From positions 1,426,001-1,490,000 of the forward strand of contig JAULJL010000038.1 of NCBI GenBank assembly GCA_030761205.1: 64,000 nt of DNA, read 5' to 3'. Both the position numbers and the translations under genes were made by a program. This DNA is from Fremontodendron californicum. Lineage: Eukaryota; Streptophyta; Magnoliopsida; Malvales; Malvaceae. The notes below the pieces were generated by a model that was given only the letters and a program-made list of their open reading frames with translations, did no database searches and was not told where the DNA came from. Below, piece by piece: positions 13,306 through 23,886 of this stretch (its first letter is position 1; every line of letters starts with the position of its first letter).

Positions 13306-14760
13306 TCATGCACAATGTTTCTTATGACACTTGACTTCCCCATCTTCAAAACTTATCGAACCAGCCTTGATGAGATCTCTGACCTTGTACTTCAAAGCGG
13401 GACAGTTCTCTGTTGAGTGACCTTGATTGCCAGAATGATACACACAACACTCATTAGCATCATACCAGCTCGGATAAGGGGGCTTCAGAGGCGCTATTTG
13501 CATGGGTGTCACAAGGTGATTCTGGATGAGTTGAGGTAGTATCTCACTATATGTCATAGGAATCGGGTCAACCGGATTTCTTTTTCGCTTTTTATGCCCC
13601 TTTCGATTATCCCCAAGGGTGTTCGATTGATAGACATATGTAAATTCTGGTGTATTTGCAGTCATTGGTTGGTAGGGATAAAAACCATGAGAGATATTAT
13701 TCAGGGTAGAGTAAAATGGCTGATATGAGGAGAATTGGGGAGGTGGGGCAAAGTCTTCCACGACTTGGGTATCTTCCTTTTTATTTTCAGATGCCCTGTT
13801 CTTGGTATTGGATGTTCTTTCTCCTTCAATTTTCCCATCCTTGATAGCATTCTCAATCATCTCCCCTGAAATTACCATGTCTGAAAAATTATTTGTGATG
13901 TTGCCAACAAGTATATCATAGTACGGAGCCTGCAGTGTATTCACAAAAAGGACAGTGGTTTCTTTCTGAGTTAAGGGCGGTTGTACTTGGACGGCCAGGC
14001 TCATCCACCGTTGCACATATTCTTTGAAGCTCTCAGTAGCTCTTTTCTTCATATTTTGCAAGGTGAGACGGTCAGGCGCCATGTCAGTCATATGCTTGTA
14101 CTGGTTTAGAAAAACCCTAGCCAGGTCATTCCAAGAGTGAATCTGATCCTTGCTCAACTGACTATACCACCTAATTGCGGATCCGCTGAGGCTATCTTGA
14201 AAGCAGTGAATCAAAAGCTTATCATTATCTATATGACTTGTCATCTTCCGGCAGAACATAGTGATGTGGGCTGATGGATCAGTCGTCCCGTCATATTTCA
14301 CGAAGTCAGGGATCTTGAACTTAGGAGGAATGACTAAATCGAAGACCAAGCATCGTTCTTTCGCCTCCACACTCCCTAATACGTCTGCATTTTCTACTGC
14401 CCGGAGCCTTTCATCTAGCAACTGATATTTCCCTTGGGAATCTGTCAACTCAACCTCATTTACTGCAACCCTTTTCAACTTGGCCTGTTCAGCTGGATCA
14501 TCTGAGTTTAGGACATTGACGGGGTTAACAGTGTTCTGGGCATCACTTATTGCAACCTCATCTTGGCCCTTTTGTACCTCTAACCCTTCTCCGGCGACAA
14601 AGTTTTCGGTGTATCCTTTTCCCTTGATTACGGTGGACATCAGCTCCATCAATTTAGTCATCTGATCCTTAGATTCTGCTTGAGACTTTGCCAGCTGTTC
14701 TCGCAATTCTTTCTGTTCCCTTTCCATTTTTTCCATTCGGGCAACTTGTTCATCCTCCAT
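13306..14760 (-). CDS. TR-GAG Gag-like protein B (484 aa)
   Basis: This is a complete 484-residue frame with Met at 14760. The first ~70 residues are charged and predicted coiled coil (MEREQKELREQLAK). The middle is a retrotransposon gag (capsid-like) domain with FVKYDGTTDPSAHI, CFQDSLSGSAIRWYSQL, W...RVFLNQYKH and ESFKEYVQRWMSLA, typical of plant Ty3/gypsy Gag of the Tat/Ogre kind. Near the C-terminus, after the PIPMTYSEILPQLI and LKPPYPSWYD segments, is a zinc-knuckle-like CVYHSGNQGHSTENC, which is C-x2-H-x5-H-x4-C rather than the usual CCHC. It should form the particle shell that packages the element RNA. No pol frame follows. The intact frame fits the low LTR divergence. Confidence 0.85.
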   Translation of the reverse strand: MEDEQVARMEKMEREQKELREQLAKSQAESKDQMTKLMELMSTVIKGKGYTENFVAGEGLEVQKGQDEVAISDAQNTVNPVNVLNSDDPAEQAKLKRVAVNEVELTDSQGKYQLLDERLRAVENADVLGSVEAKERCLVFDLVIPPKFKIPDFVKYDGTTDPSAHITMFCRKMTSHIDNDKLLIHCFQDSLSGSAIRWYSQLSKDQIHSWNDLARVFLNQYKHMTDMAPDRLTLQNMKKRATESFKEYVQRWMSLAVQVQPPLTQKETTVLFVNTLQAPYYDILVGNITNNFSDMVISGEMIENAIKDGKIEGERTSNTKNRASENKKEDTQVVEDFAPPPQFSSYQPFYSTLNNISHGFYPYQPMTANTPEFTYVYQSNTLGDNRKGHKKRKRNPVDPIPMTYSEILPQLIQNHLVTPMQIAPLKPPYPSWYDANECCVYHSGNQGHSTENCPALKYKVRDLIKAGSISFEDGEVKCHKKHCA

Positions 14761-16157
14761 AGCACCAGCCTGTATTAAAAGTGTACTCAGTAATTCTTCT
14801 GATTTGAAATGGAAATTCTTTCAAAGACTCCTAAAGCCAAGCCAACTTCTATTTTATTTCCCCCAAATGTATGTCATGATGAATGAGCCATGAATGCAAT
14901 TTGATGCATGTAAAGCCTAAACAATATGATGTATGGATATGTACAATGGAAACATGCTGACCATATATGTGATAAATGCAATCACAATGCCAACATGTTG
15001 CAAACAAAGAATAAACAAATCAACACATGGATATATGCAATGACTGGTCATATGCATTTTAGCATGTTTCCCAATGAATGATCGTATATCCTATGAATGC
15101 AACACGGTGTCAATTATGATACATGCAAACAATGAATGATTGATATAGAGTATATACAAAGAAAATCATGCTAACCATGTGTGTCATGAATGCGACTTAA
15201 TGCTAACATGATGTATGTAATAAGCAAATTAATGCATGAACATATACAAAGAAATTATGCTGACTATGTTTGTTATGAATGCAACCCAAAGTCAACATGA
15301 TGCATGTAAAGAATAAGCAGATCAATGCATGGATATATACAATGAATGACCATGTATGTTCCAAATGTATTTCCCAATGAATGATCATATACACTATGAA
15401 TGCCACACAATGTCAATTATGATGCATGTGAAGAATAAATGATTGACACAGAGTATATACAAAGAAAATCATGCTGACCGTGTATGTCACGAATGCGACT
15501 TGACGCCAATATGACAAATTAATGCGTGAGCATATATGGAGAACTCATGATGACTGTGTATGCCATGAATGCGACCTGATGTCAACATGATGCATGTAAA
15601 AAATAAGCAAATTAATGCATGGATATATATAGGAAAATCATTTCTGACTATGAATGCATGAATGCAACTTGATGCTACCATGATGCATATAGAGAAAGAA
15701 TAAATTGATATATGGATATATACAGAAAAATCATGCTGACTATGAATGCATGAATGCAACTTGACGCTAACATGATGCATGTAAAGAAAGAATAAATTGA
15801 TATATGGATATATACAGAAAAATCATGCTGACTATGAATGCATGAATGCAACCTGACAAATAATTGATGGGATGCAAAATGCAAAGGGGGAGATATCACG
15901 GAGGAAATAAGAACCGGAGGAACTTAATCATCAACATCTCATAAATTTGAAACATAATCAATTCATTCCCACGTCAACATTCACAATGGTATAAACCATG
16001 TTTTACAAAATTTGAACAGTGGTTAAAACTGTCCTTACAAGCACTTTATTTTTCTTAACATCCTAAGGCTATAAGAGCCGGCTACTGAAAAAGTGAAATC
16101 CTATTACATCATATAAGACCGAAGTATTTCCACCTCAATGCTGTAAATCTCTCAATC
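14761..16157. repeat. Degenerate tandem repeats between the two Gag-like ORFs
   Basis: The region is filled with repeats built on CATGATGCATGTAAAGAATAA, GCATGGATATATACA and CATGCTGACTATGAATGC. The last copies are most regular, with a 92-bp period (TCATGCTGACTATGAATGC at 15731 and 15823). Three minus-strand frames here (15203-15899, repeated HSQHDFSVYIH-like peptides) are translations of the repeat and not supported as genes. 15870-16157 is unique and non-coding. Confidence 0.78.
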
Positions 16158-17108
16158 CTAATGACGCTTTCCCAGTCCTCTATCAATCAGTGTCGTGGGA
16201 TCCAACCACTTGGCATTTATAAGAGTTTGCACTTTCTTTTTGAATGCCATACAGTCTTCAACGTTATGACCAACAATTCCACAATGATAATCACATCTTG
16301 CATTTGGATTATACCACCTTGGATATGGTGGTAACAGGGGTTTCAATGGGACACAGGCAACCATGTGATTTTGGATCAGTATAGGGAGGAGCTCTTGGTA
16401 GCTGATTGGAATGGGATCAAAAGGCATTTGGGTCTTATCCTGGGGTCGTTTCTTAGTTACACATGGCCTAGGAGTTGGGGCACTTGGTGGTGGCACTAAA
16501 GTCCGAACCGGAGTGTTTACATGGAGATGTGGCGGAACAGCATGGTGAGGGTATGGATTCGGACACGGGGCCTTTGGAGGTTGTACATAGCCCGAGGTTC
16601 CTATCCCAGATGCTGGATAAGGTGGTTGATGAGGGAAATAGTATGAACTGGTAGTTGTTGGTGATGGAGTGGGATTCAGGAATCCCGTAGTGGTCATCCC
16701 AATGGACGATTGGACCATGGTAGGGTGGGGATACTGGCTTGGACCTCGAACAGTTTGCAGGTATGGTATAGGATCCAAGGTTTCTATCTTTGGTATCAGG
16801 CTCTCAGGTTTAATCATTTTCATGATTTTATCCATAATTTCATCAGGATTGCAACCTTTGTGGCATTGACAAGCGCAGGATCCAGCAAGGATTATGTGTT
16901 CTGGGCCTAATGGTTTTGGTTGATCCGAAGATGATGCGAAGCCCTGAGAAAGTTCACCTTTACTGTTACCCATATCCTCAACCATTTTCAGCAATTTGGC
17001 AAGTTGTTCCTTCACCTCTCGGATTTCATGTCCATATTCCTCTTGATTGCGTTCCAAAGCACCCAATCGTTCCTCCGATTCATTCTTCATATCTCGAACC
17101 CCTTTCAT
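16158..17108 (-). CDS. TR-GAG Gag-like protein A (316 aa), apparently without a capsid domain
   Basis: This complete frame begins with Met at 17108 and lies upstream of protein B on the element strand. Residues 1-50 are an acidic/basic coiled coil (ERLGALERNQEEYGHEIREV) resembling the start of protein B. The middle is a proline-, serine- and threonine-rich spacer, with none of the capsid-like motifs seen in B. The C-terminus matches B in layout: PFDPIPISYQELLPILIQNH, LKPLLPPYPRWY, then CDYHCGIVGHNVEDC (C-x2-H-x5-H-x4-C) and KKKVQTLINAKWL. It looks like a duplicated Gag that lost its core, or an accessory nucleic-acid-binding protein. The open frame argues that it may still be made; function is unknown. 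Confidence 0.75.
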   Translation of the reverse strand: MKGVRDMKNESEERLGALERNQEEYGHEIREVKEQLAKLLKMVEDMGNSKGELSQGFASSSDQPKPLGPEHIILAGSCACQCHKGCNPDEIMDKIMKMIKPESLIPKIETLDPIPYLQTVRGPSQYPHPTMVQSSIGMTTTGFLNPTPSPTTTSSYYFPHQPPYPASGIGTSGYVQPPKAPCPNPYPHHAVPPHLHVNTPVRTLVPPPSAPTPRPCVTKKRPQDKTQMPFDPIPISYQELLPILIQNHMVACVPLKPLLPPYPRWYNPNARCDYHCGIVGHNVEDCMAFKKKVQTLINAKWLDPTTLIDRGLGKRH

Positions 17109-18611
17109 GCAAATGAAAATGTCATGAGATTAAGAATACAATTATGAATGTACATGCTCTATTCCTATGTGCATGAATAAACTGATGATTAATGCATGAA
17201 CATATACAGAGAAATTATGATGACTATGTATGCTATGGATGCAATCTAATGCCAGGTATATACAGATAATGACTATGCATGTCATAAACGTGTCCTACAA
17301 TGAATGATCATGCATGCTATGACTATAACATGATGTCAAAATGATACATGCAAAAAATAAATGAATTAACACCAAGCTATATACAAAGAAATCAATGATT
17401 ACACGAAATTGATGGGACCTAAATCTTAATTATTCAAAAATCTCATTATGCAAGATTTGCCTCCAAATTTATGATTTTTTTTTAACATGATTTTTTTTCT
17501 TTTACATTTTTTTTGTTTTTTTTTTTTTTTTTGAAAAACCAATCACATTATTTTTAAAAGAATTTCAGGGTAGATCCCACTATGGTACAATATGCAAATG
17601 TTCATGTGATACTACTGGTTTTATGAAATCATGAAATGAAACTATTATCACCATCCATTTTTTGCAAAAACGAGATCAATAATACAACCAAAATGTACAT
17701 GCTCTATTCACACATGTATGAAATGTGCAAAATGCAAAAATGCTTGAAAAATGATTTTTTTTTTTTTATAAAAAAAAACAGCTAATGAACATCTGCCCCA
17801 ACAATATCTGCTTATTTAGGCATCACGATACCTTCGAGGCGGAGTATCACATTTATTACGGGCGATGTACGTACATCGTTGCCCGATTTACCACACTTAT
17901 TCGGAGTGTAAAATAGGTAACAAAAAGTTTAGAAATGTCCCTCCATGTGTTCCTATTTTCGGTATATCTAACGAAAATTCGGGATGGCTTCTCCTAGGTT
18001 CAACTATATGAGGGTGAATCGGTTCTAAGGCCCCGAATTGTTCCTCACTGTTGTCGGTGAAGGCTAGTAAGGCACCCCGATAAAAGCGGGTTCGATTCGT
18101 TAGAGTATATTTTCCTATGCCCATGCGGAGGATCATCACGAAGGCATTAGGTACTTTATACTCCGGAAGTGTTTCACTAGCCCATACGGAGGATCAATCA
18201 CGAAGGCGTAGTTACTTTACTTCCACTTAAAAGGACGGAATCCGGGTAGAGGATTCATGTTATGCAAATGCACGTGTAGTGTGTGTGGAGGAATATCAAA
18301 CCTTTCACTACCTATTCTACAAACCTTATTCTAAATGCCCTAGCAATTAAAACATTCAAGAATAGTGTAACGCATTAACCGACAAGCAATTATAATATAC
18401 AACCTTAAATAACTAGAGAACAATAATAAAATGCATGCACATGAGAATGAACATTTTTAAAAACATTTTATTATTTTCAAAATTCTCTTTATTAGAAAAA
18501 TGTGGGAATTAAAATTAAATACCAATTAAACCAACCAAAACTGAGACTTTGATAACACACGACTAATTCTAGGCCTGACTCTCTAATATTTCCCCAGTGG
18601 TGTCGCCAAGC
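17109..18611. other. 5' leader of TR-GAG (non-coding)
   Basis: 17109-17440 holds more of the ATGCATG/TATATACA-type degenerate repeats. 17490-17535 and 17755-17780 are T/A homopolymer runs. 17800-18250 contains unique leader sequence with two similar CATACGGAGGATCA/CATGCGGAGGATCATCACGAAGGC segments (about 18120 and 18182). No ORF with family resemblance was found. The 18 bases beside the LTR form the putative primer site. Confidence 0.65.
18592..18610 (-). other. Putative primer binding site of TR-GAG element (tRNA-Arg-like)
   Basis: On the minus strand, TGGCGACACCACTGGGGA begins two bases inside the 5' LTR end (...GGTTGCGACA). Its complement ends in GTCGCCA, as a tRNA 3' end would. From memory this fits a plant tRNA-Arg acceptor and T arm with a few mismatches, and Ogre/Tat elements are known to use tRNA-Arg. 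The match to a specific tRNA was not computed. Confidence 0.6.
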
Positions 18612-21278
18612 TGTCGCAACCTAAAAAAATAACGACGAGTCTCATCGCAAGACTTTATTATTCGTTAGGCGTGACATTAAAAAAAACCGAGGAAAAGTCG
18701 ACTTAATTCCTCTAAAAAATGAAGGTTTTGGAAATGACCTAAAAAGACATGGAGTCGCCACCAATCTTTTTTAGCTAGGTGTGATCGGCCACCTATTAAA
18801 ACCGATTTTATAAAATATTTTAAAAATTAATTAAAACATTTTAAAAACCGATTTCAAGTCTGCGTTTTAAACCAGAGAAATCAAAGAAGCGGGTTCGGGA
18901 GTCGGTTACGTGTGGGGAAGGATTAGCACCCCCACAATGCCCGTATAAATCGGTACCTTATTAATCGTGTGTTATCTCTAGTCTTGGTAAAAGTTGGTTT
19001 TAAATTTAGTATTTCAAATTAATTCCCAATTTAAAGAAAAATAATTCCATTTTTTATTGAAAATGATCCGGAATTTATAAATTCAAAATTTTCCTATATT
19101 CCCCAACAAACGTGGCAAAATATAGAAATTTTTATTAGTTTTGGAAAACTTTCCGAATCATTCTCTTTTTTTTTTTTGAAAGAAAGATATTCCTTTATTA
19201 ATAATAATTGATGATATTCCCTCCAGCAAACCCGGTAGAGAACTCATGAATTATTTTAACTCGGGAATATCTTTATTTTTATTGAAAATCATTATCTTTT
19301 TTGAAAACATTTAAAAGAAATGAATATGTATAGGCATGACATAAATAAAATGACATAGCAAAATCTAAATAATATAATGCAACCTAAATGTCATGACACA
19401 TAGAAATTATTATGGCAAGAATCACATATTATATAAAATGCATGAATCTAAAAATGCAATGCATGAGATGTATTTTTTCCTTTAATTAAGGAAATCCGTA
19501 TATCTAAAAAGATATCCGGTTACCTTAGGAAAATATGTCAAATTAAATATTCTAAAACCAAAATACTTTGTGATTGTTTGAAAACAATTTTGAAAAGCTT
19601 GAATTAAAAATAAAAACTGGGCTAAAATTTTTAAAATGACTCTAATTTCCTAAGTTTAAAAAAATCCGGACTTGGCTACCCTTAACCCGGGACTTGAAAA
19701 ACCATTTTTAGAGTTTAAAAAGGCTTAGAAATTACCCTAAGTCAGTAGCTAACCCTCCTAATCAGCCCACTCTAAGTAAATTAACCAAAACAGAAAATTG
19801 GTTTTTCTTTAAATTCAATTCCGACTCCACTGTCCAGTTTTAATCCACGATTTTTACCCTATTTTTAAAAATCCCAAAAATTCTAAAAAAAATACTGGAG
19901 ACTCAAGACATGTAAAACTATACGAGAAAAAATTGGATTAATTTTTTGATCAAAGATGAATTCCCAGAAAAACCAGAGATGTACGAGTTTTTGGAGGAGA
20001 AAAAACTGCTTTGTTTTTCTTTAAATTCAATTCTGACTCCACTGTCCAGTTTTAATCCACGATTTTTCACCCTATTTTTAAAAATTCCAAAAATTCTGAA
20101 AAAATTATTGGAGACTCAGGACATGTAAAAATACACGGAGAAAAATCGACTTAATTTTCTGATCAAAGATGAATTCCCAGAAAAATCGGAGATGTACGAG
20201 TTTTGGGTGGAAAAAAAAACTGCTTTGCCAACACATTTTTTTTTGTCTTTGATAAAATCATTTAAAAACCAAAATAAAAATATTTGAAACTCATAGAATG
20301 ACTTGAAGACAGTAGCTAGGACTTTTTGAAAGTTAGATAAAAATTGGCTAAGTAAAAAAAAATCACAAAGGTAGAATAATCAATTTGACAAACTTAATTT
20401 TCCACAAGTGTGCTCAAGAGAGCATGACTTTGAACCATTAATTGGCTCAAGTCATTATTCAAGTGGCATGAACATGAAATGCATGAAACAATGCAGCAAA
20501 CATAATGCATGAAATGCATGGATCTAAACCTAAATGTAAGGAAAATGCATGACACAAATAATATGGCCTAGACCTAACATGAACTTGCATGGCATTTAAT
20601 GTAACCTAGACCTAAGACATGCATGGCATTTTCACAAACACAAGGCATGCTTAATTCAAAAATCCAACCAAATATCATGCAAATGCAAAAACCTAACAAC
20701 TAGCATGACAAAAATACAACACACAATGCAAAACACATGGAGTAGCCAAATGGCCCCAAGCTTCAACAAGCATGGCATTTTCACAAACACTTGGTATGCT
20801 AGCATGAAAAACTAAGTCATAACACAAAAATCACACAAGCATTTTCACAAACACCTAATATACCAAATCTAAAACATGCTCACTAAGATATAAAACAAGA
20901 ATCATGCAAAGAATCACACAAGCATTTTCACAAACACTTAATATGCTAACTCTAAAACATGCTCAAATTTAAACAACATGAAAACAGAAAATTAAAAATG
21001 CAAAAACATGATATCTAAGACATAAATGGCAACAAACAAAGCAACCAAATTAAATATAACTTAAGAACATGAAATAACATAATATTTAAAACATCAAAAA
21101 TAAAGAAAATAGCATAAACAATATGATAAAATGAATGAAAAACAACAACTTAAAATAAATAATGTAGGCCATTTGGCCATGGTGAGTTTATTGTAAAAAC
21201 AAAATGTAAGAAAAATATACTTAAGAAAGGAAATGAAGGAAGAACAAGAAACATTATTTTAAAATGAAAACTCACCAA

Positions 21279-21530
21279 GTAGCTTTTGAACGGATTAAGC
21301 TATAAACCCTCAGAGTAGCTTTTGAACGGATTAAGCTACGAACCCTCAGAGTAGCTTTTGAACGGATTAAGCTACGAACCCTCAGAGTAGCTTTTGAACG
21401 GATTAAGCTACAAACCCTCAGAGTAGCTTTTGAACGGATTAAGCTACGAACCCTCAGAGTAGCTTTTGAACGGATTAAGCTACAAACCCTCAGAGTAGCT
21501 TTTGAACGGATTAAGCTACGAACCCTCAGA
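21279..21530. repeat. Seven tandem 36-bp hairpin units (5' LTR copy)
   Basis: Same unit and same copy number as 6589-6840. Here units 4 and 6 carry the TACAAACC variant, against only unit 6 in the other LTR. It starts about 100 nt downstream of the TATA-like box on the element strand, so it should lie in the RNA leader. Confidence 0.95.
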
Positions 21531-21627
21531 GTAAAACACTATGACTCACCACCCGGATAATCCTAATACAAGTGTATAGAATATCTCACAAGGGGTAGTG
21601 GGTGATTTCAACCAAAGGCCAAGACTC

Positions 21628-21637
21628 CTTATTTATA
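21628..21637 (-). promoter_or_regulatory. TATA-like box in TR-GAG 5' LTR
   Basis: Minus strand reads CTTATAAATAAGG. It is the best TATA match seen in the LTR in the element orientation. Promoter activity is inference. Confidence 0.45.
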
Positions 21638-23153
21638 AGGTGAGCACCTCCTTGGCTTGACATTACAAAGGGATGTGGGATTGGGACTTAGGCTCAAAAA
21701 TGAAAATCTCTAACTTAACTCTTGATTTTTAATCACTTGATTGAAAAAATCCTAAGCTTCCTCCTTCCTTTGGGCTTGGGCAGGCCAGCACTTCTCTTTT
21801 CCAGCCCAGCTCTGATTTTTGCAAGGCCCAAAGAAGCCCTTTTCGGTTGCTTGGGTGAAACGACCATTTTGCCCTCCGGATGCAAAATAAATATCAAACG
21901 GACTCCAAATTCAATTTTTCTTTTTTTAATGCTTCCAAAATAATAAAATATTGAGTTCTGGAAGTTTTCAAAATTATCCGAGTCCGTTTGCTATTTATTT
22001 GGATTTTTTCTTCCCAAAATGTCCTTTTATGCCCCTACTTTTTACCATTTTTTAAACGAGCTCCAAATCAATATTTTTCTTCACCAATCTCTTCAAAATA
22101 ATTAAAAAGTGTGATCTGGAAGTTTTCATAATTTTTGGAGCTCATTTGGTATTTTTCGGGATTTATCGGCTTGAATTACTGCATAGGAGGCCCGGGATTT
22201 GGCCATTTTGCAAACGAACTCGGAGTCAAGATTTTCTTTCGCCAATCTCTTCCAAATAATTTAAAAATGAGATTTGCCAAATTTCAGAATTTTCGGAGTC
22301 CATTTGCTATTTTTCCGAGATTTATCTTTTTGAATTACTGCATTAGAAGCCCGGGATTTGGCCATTTTGCAAACGAACTCGGAATCAAGATTTTCTTTCG
22401 CCAATCTCTTTCAAATGATTTAAGAATGAGATTGACAAATTTTTCAGAATTTTCGGAGTCCATTTGCTATTTTTCCCAAATTTTTCCAATTTTGCCCTTT
22501 AACCTCCGAAACCCGGTTTTGCTCAAAACAAGTCCGATTTTCAGATTTTCTTCAATCTGAGCCTTGCACCATCCTTTTTAATCAATCCTCATCCATTGGG
22601 GGCTTTGGTCTTACCAATTCGGGCCATTTCTGTGATTCTTCCCGATTTCACCGAAATCCACCAAAAACTCTAATTCTCGGTTTTCTCCCGGATTGACTTT
22701 TCTTTTGGTTTTTCTTGCAAGTGACTTCTCCATTACCCGTAGTCAGTGCTTATCTTTCATTTGGAACCTTCAATTTCGACTAGTTTGATCGTTTAAGCAC
22801 TTTTCCCCAAATCTCTCGGATTAGGGTTTCTTTTCTACTGAATCTCCAAATCCCAACTTCCGAACTCCATATCTTTCAATGTAGAACTCGGATTATCAAA
22901 ATTCCTTCGCCATTTTTCAATTGAACTTAAAATCTTGATTTTGAAAGTGGGTTGACTTTTTCAGTAGTTGACTTTATGGGGTTGACTTTTTCGGGGTTGA
23001 CTTTTTTTCAAGTTTGACTTTTTGTGCTCGCCCTCTTAAACTAAGTCTCGGAGTACCACCTGCAGGATGAAAACAGTCTTTTTATACTCGGAAACATCAA
23101 TATAGGAAGAAAACATACCTGTTTAGTGGCCCGGACAAAATTAGGTGTCTACA

Positions 23154-23158
23154 AGTAC
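23154..23158. repeat. Target-site duplication AGTAC, right copy
   Basis: AGTAC directly follows the TGTCTACA end of the TR-GAG element and matches 3918-3922. Confidence 0.93.
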
Positions 23159-23640
23159 TAAAAGAAAGAAGAGCATTCAACTCCTCATACACCCGTTTAA
23201 AATCCATAAAATACTCAGTAAGAGATTTTTCTTGCTTCTCCGGACGATAAAATCCCTTACACACATCATATATATGAGAAATATTGCCTTTGCCAGAATA
23301 CAATAAAGCCAAATAATCAATAAGTTCTTTAAATAATTCACAATGATTAACTAAACCAATTACCTCAGGTTCAATAGAATTCTGAATTTGTAAAAATATT
23401 CTTGCATCCTATCTCAACCAAACCCTCTTTGTTGAATTTTCCAATGGTGGCTCATCAGTAAGATGATCATCCTTATCAATGCTTCGAAGATACACCAGCA
23501 CAGTTTTGCTCCAATCCAAATAGTTTCTATCATTAAGTTTATGATCCATGATTTTTGATGTCATAAGAATAATATCGGAAATCACTGTCTTCGTATATGT
23601 GTTGTTGGCCATTATAACGTAGTGTACAGATTTTGTCATA
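23159..23640 (-). pseudogene. Copia 1 gag N-terminal remnant
   Basis: A minus-strand frame with Met at 23639 (second Met at 23612) reads MTKSVHYVIMANNTYTKT, then KLNDRNYLDWSKTVLVYLRS, the usual copia Gag start. A second frame (23312-23159) continues with YDVCKGFYRPEKQEKSLTEY and FKRVYEELNALL, a UBN2-type Gag region. Frameshifts separate the pieces. The TR-GAG insertion interrupts gag after this point, and the downstream part resumes at about 3917. Confidence 0.85.
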
Positions 23641-23870
23641 GTAAATCAAAACACACCGTTTTTTTAAAAAAAAAAGTGACTCAACAGAGTCACAACACAA
23701 ATAAAAAAAGCTTTTAAAAAAAGAAAATGACTCAACAATGTCAATACACAAATAGAAAAACTTTAGAAAGAAAGGGACTCAACCAGGTCTCAAAAAAGAA
23801 TCTTGTTATGGAACTCAACAGGATCGTCAACCTCACATGAATTTAGGCGAGAAGAACAACATAACAGAAC

Positions 23871-23886
23871 CTGAGCTTTGATACCA
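23871..23886 (-). other. Primer binding site of copia 1 (tRNA-iMet type)
   Basis: Minus strand TGGTATCAAAGCTCAG starts directly after the 5' LTR. It matches the initiator-Met primer site common in copia elements with one change (usual TGGTATCAGAGC). Confidence 0.82.

Larger units (their letters stand above)
3923..23153 (-). mobile_element. TR-GAG/LARD-type non-autonomous LTR retrotransposon (about 19.2 kb), nested in copia 1
   Basis: The two LTRs, 3923-8464 and 18612-23153, are both 4,542 bp. I count about 13 differences between them, so insertion was recent. The element strand is minus: 5' LTR on the right, 3' LTR on the left. A primer-site-like TGGCGACACCACTGGGGA follows the 5' LTR, and a polypurine tract AAAGAGGGGCAGC (8465-8480) precedes the 3' LTR. 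The 10.1-kb interior codes for two Gag-like proteins (17108-16158 and 14760-13306). No protease, RT, RNase H or integrase motif is visible in any frame. TG...CA ends, the AGTAC target duplication and Gag without Pol match the plant TR-GAG/LARD class, which must borrow enzymes from an autonomous relative. The Gag type and primer site suggest an Ogre/Tat-like gypsy partner (inference). Confidence 0.92.
18612..23153 (-). repeat. 5' LTR of TR-GAG element (4,542 bp)
   Basis: This is the same length as the left LTR and nearly identical. Differences are scattered single bases and length changes in T or A runs (for example CAATGCCCG versus CAACGCCCG near 18940). On the element strand a TATA-like TATAAATAAGG lies at 21628-21637. 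The transcribed part of the LTR below it would therefore be about 3 kb and would contain the 36-bp hairpin array. Confidence 0.92.

Noticed and set aside
15203..15899. Minus-strand frames with repeated HSQHDFSVYIH-like peptides
   Set aside because: Translation of degenerate tandem repeats; frames overlap each other and differ in every copy.
8465..18611. A hidden pol gene in the TR-GAG interior
   Set aside because: I looked for RT (YVDD/FIDD-type), integrase (DD35E, HHCC) and RNase H motifs in the frames given and saw none. The only supported coding is Gag-like.
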